Source: Rhizobium sp. J15 (lineage in GTDB: Bacteria; Pseudomonadota; Alphaproteobacteria; Rhizobiales; Rhizobiaceae). Taken from it: a DNA stretch of 35,938 nt. Both the position numbers and the translations under genes were made by a program. Location of the stretch: assembly GCF_002531825.1 (NCBI RefSeq), contig NZ_NWSX01000060.1, forward strand, positions 1 to 35,938. The letters run 5' to 3'. Position 1 is the first letter of the stretch; each line of letters starts with the position of its first letter. Positions 30,777 to 35,938 of the stretch are shown piece after piece. The notes under the pieces are model-generated. The model was not told the origin of the DNA and did not search any database. It worked only from the letters and a program-made list of their open reading frames with translations.

Positions 30777-31949
30777 TTGTCCAAGATATTTTTGAAAAAC
30801 GGTTGCGCACAAATGTCATTGCCTATGGCCGAGCAAGGGCGGCGTCATGAAATCGACTTTCTAAGAGTAGCAAGTTTCGGCTTGTTGATTTTATTTCATA
30901 CCAGTCTGCTTTACGGTACGCGGTCATGGCACTTAAATTCCGATGACCCAAACCGGGTGGTCGATCTCATCGCTGTGGCTTCGCATCCTTGGCGGATGAG
31001 CCTGCTGTTTTTCATTTCGGGCATTGTTACTGCATCGCTTTTCGAGCGCCGTTCGGCCGGCGAAATCCGTAGTGCAAGGTCAAGGCAACTTCTGCCGCCG
31101 TTTATTTTTGGTGTTCTGTTCATCGTCCCTCCCCAGATTTACGTCGGACAATATGATTCATTTTGGGAGCGGATGACCTACTGGGAATTTTGGACGTACT
31201 ACATCCACGGCGGAATTCAGTTTGAGCATCTGTGGTTTCTGCTCTATTTGTGGTTTTATACACTCGTTTGGTCGCTTATGCACCGATTTGGCCCTCACGT
31301 GCCCGACAAGCTTTCTGCCTCGCTGGCTGGTACATTACGGGGTCGATGGCTCCTCCTGCTACCTGTGCTCTACCTGACAGCTGCACGAACGACGCTCTAT
31401 CCCGCATTCGGCGAGACGTTGGACTTCATGCATGATTATTGCGCTCATGCAGTCTACCTCCCAATGTTCCTCGCGGGGGCTCTCCTGGCAGGCCATGCCT
31501 CCTTCTGGCAAGAGATCGACCGTTGCAAGTGGCGATGTGCACTGATTTCCCTGTTCTCGGGTACACTGTTGGCAGCAGTCGTTTTGACGCTGCCGCGCGA
31601 TCAATGGCCGCCGGAGATGCTTATTGCCATGCGGATGATCCGCTCAATGTTCCAATGGTGCACGCTGCTGACGATCCTGGCATTTGCGCGGCGGCTGATC
31701 ACCCGTCCCAATCCTGTAGTGGCCTATCTCAATAGAGCAGTTTTGACTTACTATGTCCTACATCAGACATTCATCGTGCTGCTGGCCTATCTGCTGAAGC
31801 ACTCGGGATTGCTGCAGCTTTGGTCGTCAATCCCCGTGCTGCTGGCGACCTGCCTACTGTGTGCGATGAGCTATGAGCTGAAGCGGTTTCTGTCGGCGCT
31901 GGCAAACCGGCTGCATCGATCCTCTGGGCTTGCTGACCAGCCAAGCTAA
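30777..31949 (+). CDS. Acyltransferase-3 family membrane protein (OpgC-like)
   Basis: 390-residue polytopic membrane protein with about ten hydrophobic segments. The N-terminal EIDFLRVASFGLLILFHTSL carries the conserved Arg...His of acyltransferase 3 (His is the proposed catalytic residue), and SLLFFISGIVTASLF follows. The family O-acylates cell-surface or periplasmic glycans; OpgC succinylates periplasmic glucans. Start uncertain: the frame begins with a TTG at 30777, 16 nt after AGGAGGA, while ATGs at 30813 and 30825 give a more natural N-terminus (MAEQGRRHEIDF) but lack a ribosome-binding site. It converges on the HlyD-type gene with 17 bp between. The glycan target is not visible. Confidence 0.85.
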   Translation: MSKIFLKNGCAQMSLPMAEQGRRHEIDFLRVASFGLLILFHTSLLYGTRSWHLNSDDPNRVVDLIAVASHPWRMSLLFFISGIVTASLFERRSAGEIRSARSRQLLPPFIFGVLFIVPPQIYVGQYDSFWERMTYWEFWTYYIHGGIQFEHLWFLLYLWFYTLVWSLMHRFGPHVPDKLSASLAGTLRGRWLLLLPVLYLTAARTTLYPAFGETLDFMHDYCAHAVYLPMFLAGALLAGHASFWQEIDRCKWRCALISLFSGTLLAAVVLTLPRDQWPPEMLIAMRMIRSMFQWCTLLTILAFARRLITRPNPVVAYLNRAVLTYYVLHQTFIVLLAYLLKHSGLLQLWSSIPVLLATCLLCAMSYELKRFLSALANRLHRSSGLADQPS

Positions 31950-31966
31950 TCAGGATTCTAGTTTCC

Positions 31967-33277
31967 CTACTCTTCCTTGAATGCCCGCGCGACCTGATCC
32001 ATCAAGGGCTTCGTCAGATAGGCCAGAGCAGTCCGCTCGCCAGTCTGTATAAAAGCTTCGACTGGCATGCCGGGAACAGGTGTGACCTGGCCGAGCCGCT
32101 GCCACTCTCCATCGGAAACCTTGGCGCGAACGACATAATAGCTGAGACCCGACCGCTGATCCGCCGTGAGGTCCGCCGCCACACTCGTTACGACGCCATT
32201 CAGCTCAGGCGTGTTTTGCTGGCTGAAGGCGGAAAACCGCAGATGCACTGTTTGCCCAATGGTTACCTGATCGATGTCGGTCGGCGAGAGCTTGACCTCG
32301 GCAATCAGCGCATCCCCGTCCGGGACGATCTGCATGATCGCCTCACCCGGGGCGATGACGGCGCCCGGTGCGTGGACGGCAAGCTGATGCACGATGCCGC
32401 CCTGCGGCGCTCTAATATCGATACGTTGCAGGTCATCCTCAGCAGCGACAAGGCGTTCGGAATATTCGCCGATATCGCCCTCGGCTTGCCGAAGCTGATC
32501 GGAGACCTCGCTGCGCTGGTCATCATCGATCTGGATGATTTGGAGTTCAGTTTCCGTGATCTTTCCCTTCGTCTGCGCCTCGGTCGCAACTAAACTGCCG
32601 AGTTCCCCTGTCAGGCTCGCCGCCTCCCGTTGGAGTGCGTAAACCCGGTTGGCGGGGACGAGCCCTTGATCGAACAGGCGCTGCACGCTTTCGAGCTCCT
32701 TTTCGATCAGCGCAATTTCCTGGCGCTTGCCGGTTTCCTGAGCGACCAGGCCCTCGGTTTCCTGCTTGAGTTGCTGGATCCGCTCGCGCAATTGAGCTTT
32801 GCGCCCCACGAGTGACGACCTACGGTCGGCAAAGAGACGCTTCTCACCCTCGATCGAGCGCGCCACCTCCGGGTCGCTGGCCCTCGCCAGCAGTTCCTGC
32901 GAAAAATTGATCGACGGCACGCCGTCGCGTTCGGCCATGAGTCGTGCCGTTCTTGCGGAAAGCTCGTTCAGACGCTTTGTAATGATGGCGAGATTAGCGC
33001 GTGTCTGGGTGTCGTCCAGATGGATGAGGATCTGCCCGCCTTTCACCAAATCGCCATTCTTGACGAAAATCTGGCCGACGGTGCCGCCCTTCTGATGCTG
33101 TACCGGCTTCACATAGGTATCGACGACGACCGTTCCGGATGCGATGACGGCGCCCGAAAGGTGGGTGGTGGCGGCGAGACCGCCCATCACGCCGCCAAGC
33201 AGGACGACGATGCCGAGGGCAACGGCTGTCAACTTCCGGATCGCGCGTTCCGCCGATGGCGCTCCGGTCTCGCTCAT
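31967..33277 (-). CDS. HlyD/PrtE-type periplasmic adaptor of a type I secretion system
   Basis: 436-residue membrane fusion protein. One transmembrane segment at about 17-39 (LTAVALGIVVLLGGVMGGLA), a lipoyl-like half motif VKPVQHQKGGTVGQIFVKNG, a long coiled coil (about 90-290, rich in Gln/Glu/Leu heptads) and the returning half IDIRAPQGGIVHQLAVHAPG, then PGMPVEAFIQTGERTALAYL at the C-terminus typical of PrtE/LapC-type adaptors. It links the inner-membrane ABC exporter to a TolC-like outer channel, which is not encoded here. The start overlaps the exporter stop by 4 nt. Confidence 0.94.
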   Translation of the reverse strand: MSETGAPSAERAIRKLTAVALGIVVLLGGVMGGLAATTHLSGAVIASGTVVVDTYVKPVQHQKGGTVGQIFVKNGDLVKGGQILIHLDDTQTRANLAIITKRLNELSARTARLMAERDGVPSINFSQELLARASDPEVARSIEGEKRLFADRRSSLVGRKAQLRERIQQLKQETEGLVAQETGKRQEIALIEKELESVQRLFDQGLVPANRVYALQREAASLTGELGSLVATEAQTKGKITETELQIIQIDDDQRSEVSDQLRQAEGDIGEYSERLVAAEDDLQRIDIRAPQGGIVHQLAVHAPGAVIAPGEAIMQIVPDGDALIAEVKLSPTDIDQVTIGQTVHLRFSAFSQQNTPELNGVVTSVAADLTADQRSGLSYYVVRAKVSDGEWQRLGQVTPVPGMPVEAFIQTGERTALAYLTKPLMDQVARAFKEE

Positions 33278-35028
33278 GATCCCGTCTCCTCGCCGCCGAC
33301 CAGCAGACGCATGGGCTGCGGCATTGGCATGGGCGGCCTCGCCGTAGTCTTCTTCAACACCTCGTCCTTGGGCCCGAAGGCCTGCATCTGGCCATTGCCC
33401 ATGACAAGAACCTGATCCACGGCAGTGAGCGCACTCGGCCGGTGCGCGATCACAACAGCAATGCCTCCCCTTGCACGAACGCCGGAGATTGCTCTTGTCA
33501 AAGCGGCCTCGCCATCGACGTCGAGATTGGAATTCGGCTCATCGAGAACCACGAGGAACGGCTCGCCATAAAGTGCACGGGCGAGCGCAATACGCTGACG
33601 CTGGCCGGCCGACAGAACCGATCCATGCTCCCCGACCTTTGTGTCGAACCCATCGGGGAACTGTACGATCATATCGTAGACGCCTGCAGCTTTGGCCGCG
33701 GAGATGACAGCCTCGGAGTCGGCCTTCGGATCGAAACGCGCAATGTTCTGAGCGATCGAGCCGTCGAAGAGCGAGACGTCCTGCGGTAGATAGCCAAGAT
33801 GGCGACCGAGTTCGCTCGGCTCCCATTGGGTAAGCAATGCCTGGTCGAGCCTCACAGCGCCTCCTAACGGCAGCCAAAGGCCTGTGATCGCGCGCGCGAG
33901 TGTGGATTTCCCCGATGCGCTTGGACCAATTACCCCGACCGCCTCGCCTGCCGAGACCTTGAAGGAGACCCCTTTAACTATGAGGTTGCGATTACCTGGG
34001 GCGGCGATCTGAAGGTTCTCGACGACCAAGCTCTCGCGCGGCGCCGGCAAAGCGACTTCACGCTGATCCGACGACATGAGCGTCATCAGCTTTGTCAGCC
34101 GTGTCCAGCTTTGACGAGCGGCAACGAAGCCCTTCCATTGTCCGATGGCGAGTTCTACAGGCGCCAGCGCCCGGCTCACCAGGATCGAGCTTGCAATCAT
34201 GATGCCGCCCGTCGCCTCTTGGCGAATGACCAGAAAAGCGCCGACGGCGAGAACACCCGACTGCAGCATCATGCGCAGGATCTTTGACGCTGTCGCCAAC
34301 CCACCTGTGACAGTGCTGGCGGCGATGTGGTTTGCAAGGTATCGCCGATTGAGATCGGTCCACCGCTCGCCAATGAAATGGCCGAAGCCCATCGCGAGGA
34401 CTGCTTCCGAATTTCGTTTGGTCGCCTCGGCAAGGTTGATGCGCTCGGCCGAAAGCTTGGCCGCTTCTTTTGCCGGTTGGCGCGAGCGGACTTCCGTCAG
34501 CATCGTCAGGCAGATGAGCATAAGTGCCCCGGCGAGCGCAGTCACACCGATCCAGAAGTGGAAGAGGAAACAAAGGAAGAGATAGAAGGGCATCCAGGGC
34601 ATGTCGAACAGAGCCGTCGGCCCCTGCCCCGATAGAAAGCCGCGGACGGTGTCGAGGTCGCGAACGCTTTGCAATCCGTCGCCCGGCATTTGCATGCGCG
34701 ACGGCAATAAGACTAGGGAGCCGTAGACACGGTCCCCGAAGCGTTCATCGACTGCTGTTCCAACCCTGACGAGGATCAACGACCGTATCAGTTCCAGCAA
34801 ACCCTGGAAGACAAACAGCGTCGCGGTAATGATCCCCAATCCGACCAATGTCGGCAAGCTTCGTCCGGGAATGACCCGGTCGTAAACCTGAAGCATGAAA
34901 ATTGAGCCGGTTAGGGCGAGGATGTTGATGACACCGCTCGTCAGGCCGACACCTAGGAGGGCCTTACGAAGCGACGACAGGACCGCCACAAGAAACACTT
35001 GTGACGGTTGTTCTGCGGCGTTGTTCAA
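33274..35028 (-). CDS. Type I secretion ABC transporter/permease (PrtD family)
   Basis: 584-residue exporter with six hydrophobic segments in the first ~310 residues (SGVINILALTGSIFMLQVYD is typical of PrtD) and an ATPase domain: Walker A GPSASGKSTLARAITG, signature LSAGQRQRIALARALYG, Walker B FLVVLDEPNSNLD. No N-terminal C39 peptidase or long C39-like domain, as expected for exporters of RTX proteins with uncleaved C-terminal signals. It lies 16 bp downstream of the RTX protein gene, its likely cargo, and is coupled to the adaptor gene. Confidence 0.95.
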   Translation of the reverse strand: MNNAAEQPSQVFLVAVLSSLRKALLGVGLTSGVINILALTGSIFMLQVYDRVIPGRSLPTLVGLGIITATLFVFQGLLELIRSLILVRVGTAVDERFGDRVYGSLVLLPSRMQMPGDGLQSVRDLDTVRGFLSGQGPTALFDMPWMPFYLFLCFLFHFWIGVTALAGALMLICLTMLTEVRSRQPAKEAAKLSAERINLAEATKRNSEAVLAMGFGHFIGERWTDLNRRYLANHIAASTVTGGLATASKILRMMLQSGVLAVGAFLVIRQEATGGIMIASSILVSRALAPVELAIGQWKGFVAARQSWTRLTKLMTLMSSDQREVALPAPRESLVVENLQIAAPGNRNLIVKGVSFKVSAGEAVGVIGPSASGKSTLARAITGLWLPLGGAVRLDQALLTQWEPSELGRHLGYLPQDVSLFDGSIAQNIARFDPKADSEAVISAAKAAGVYDMIVQFPDGFDTKVGEHGSVLSAGQRQRIALARALYGEPFLVVLDEPNSNLDVDGEAALTRAISGVRARGGIAVVIAHRPSALTAVDQVLVMGNGQMQAFGPKDEVLKKTTARPPMPMPQPMRLLVGGEETGS

Positions 35029-35044
35029 GTCGATTTCCCCTTTG

Positions 35045-35938
35045 TCACGCCGAAGCCGTAAAGCGGAAGTCGTCCTGATGGAGGTTAGCCAGCGCGACGT
35101 TTTTCAGGGTGATCGACGTGTTGGCGTCATGGGCAATTACCGTGTCGGCTCCGACCTGGCTGGCAGCGGCTAGCACTGAGGCAAAGTCGGCAAACATATC
35201 CATGCCGACGTCAATGATGTCGGCGCTCTGCGCTCCTGCCACGAAATCATTTATGATGTCGCCGCCGAAGGCAGACCTGAATACAAACGTGTCGTCTCCG
35301 TCCAAGCCGATAAGTATATCGTCGCCGGCCCCTGCGTGGATGCTGTCGGCGCCGGTGGTCCCCGTGATAGTGTCGTTGCCTGAGGTTCCCCCGACATAGG
35401 AAATATGCGACCTCAGATCATTCCTGTTCCATGTCGTCCCGTTGGCGAAGACGACGGTGTCAATGCCGCTCTGATAGTACTCGTTGAGATTCCCTTTGAG
35501 CAGGATGCTGCCGCCATCGCCCGCACCCGCCGCACTCTCGGCGATGACAAGCGTCACATCGTTGCCGTTGCGCACCAGCGTCACATCAGCCGGGTTGATG
35601 CCAGAGAGCACCAGCCGGTCGTTGGCATCCCACTCGCCCCACTCCATGATCGTGTCGTTTCCGTCACCGCGAGCATAATAGATCATGTCGTTGCCGTAGC
35701 TGCTGGTAATAGTATCGTTGCCGATTCCACCGGTGATGCTGTCATTGCCACCGCTGGCATCGATCGTGTCGTTGCCGGCGCCTGTATTGATGATGTCGGC
35801 CGCACCAAAACCGGTGACCACATCGTCGCCCGATGTCGAGGTCTGGGCCAGCAATATCGCCCGCATCGTATCGCGCGTCCACGTCGTGCCGTCGGCAAAG
35901 GCAATGCTGTCGGTGCCACGGCCATAATAGTCGTCGAG
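35045..35938 (-). CDS. RTX calcium-binding secreted protein (partial, N-terminus beyond window)
   Basis: Frame open from the right edge for 297 codons. It contains RTX nonapeptides (TGAGNDTIDASGGNDSITGG, GNDTITSSYGND, HAGAGDDILIGLDGDDTFVF) and two copies of the haemolysin-type calcium-binding-related module, seen as DDYYGRGTDSIAFADGTTW at the window edge and NEYYQSGIDTVVFANGTTW about 110 residues later. The C-terminus ends LANLHQDDFRFTASA, matching the LxxDDF-type type I secretion signal. Any catalytic N-terminal domain lies outside. An ATG inside the frame at 35866 is not the real start because the repeat continues upstream of it. It is the likely cargo of the exporter encoded just downstream. 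Confidence 0.92.
   Translation of the reverse strand, partial: LDDYYGRGTDSIAFADGTTWTRDTMRAILLAQTSTSGDDVVTGFGAADIINTGAGNDTIDASGGNDSITGGIGNDTITSSYGNDMIYYARGDGNDTIMEWGEWDANDRLVLSGINPADVTLVRNGNDVTLVIAESAAGAGDGGSILLKGNLNEYYQSGIDTVVFANGTTWNRNDLRSHISYVGGTSGNDTITGTTGADSIHAGAGDDILIGLDGDDTFVFRSAFGGDIINDFVAGAQSADIIDVGMDMFADFASVLAAASQVGADTVIAHDANTSITLKNVALANLHQDDFRFTASA

Noticed and set aside
1..35938. CRISPR arrays, complete insertion sequences, rRNA and intact tRNA genes
   Set aside because: None found on reading both strands: no regularly spaced repeats, no transposase motifs, no conserved RNA stretches.

Overview
The window (about 60% GC, strongly alphaproteobacterial gene content) looks like a catabolic and export region from a Rhizobiales genome, most likely a Rhizobium-type replicon. 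Supporting signs are a fused LivM-LivG transport protein, a single-domain ribose/fructose-type ABC ATPase, rhizobial-style type I secretion genes and FixK/FNR-like boxes. No rRNA, tRNA, CRISPR array, intact insertion sequence or replication gene is visible. Assignment to a species or to plasmid versus chromosome is inference.

Region A (1-3742): a minus-strand acyl-CoA oxidation operon (glutaryl-CoA dehydrogenase, 3-hydroxybutyryl-CoA dehydrogenase, ETF-ubiquinone oxidoreductase cut by the window edge) with a divergent LysR/GcvA-type regulator and a dyad between them. It fits the lower part of lysine/tryptophan/glutarate degradation.

Region B (3743-21330): the most striking part. A LacI-family regulator gene (18632-19633) is surrounded by six near-identical palindromes (consensus TGCTAACGTTAGCA, centred on CpG as expected for this family). 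Each lies 27-42 bp downstream of the start of a TTGAC -35-like hexamer and just ahead of one of six transcription units. These units hold 14 genes: PEP carboxylase; a D-2-hydroxyacid dehydrogenase plus an APH-fold kinase; an extradiol-dioxygenase-like VOC protein, Tat-exported branched-chain-type binding protein, MDR dehydrogenase and NAD(P)H:FMN reductase; LivH, LivM-LivG fusion, LivF, cupin and enolase; a carboxymuconolactone-decarboxylase-like protein; and a fumarylacetoacetate-hydrolase-family protein. Together they look like import of an unknown small acid, ring cleavage and hydrolysis, and then a reductase-kinase-enolase-PEP carboxylase segment resembling the lower serine cycle (hydroxypyruvate to oxaloacetate). 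Several enzymes have altered active-site residues (enolase, dioxygenase, MDR dehydrogenase), so the substrates may not be the textbook ones.

Region C (21580-30055): a tight eight-gene minus-strand operon encoding a ribose-type ABC importer (binding protein, ATPase, permease), a phosphotriesterase-family hydrolase, a glutamine-amidotransferase-like protein, a PfkB sugar kinase, a BtpA-family protein and an M20 carbamoylase. Upstream lies an XRE-cupin regulator gene. The promoter region carries a 14-bp perfect inverted repeat and a perfect FNR/FixK box. The substrate is unknown.

Region D (30056-35938): about 720 bp without a convincing gene, an acyltransferase-3 membrane protein, and a type I secretion operon (RTX calcium-binding protein cut by the window edge, ABC exporter, HlyD-type adaptor).
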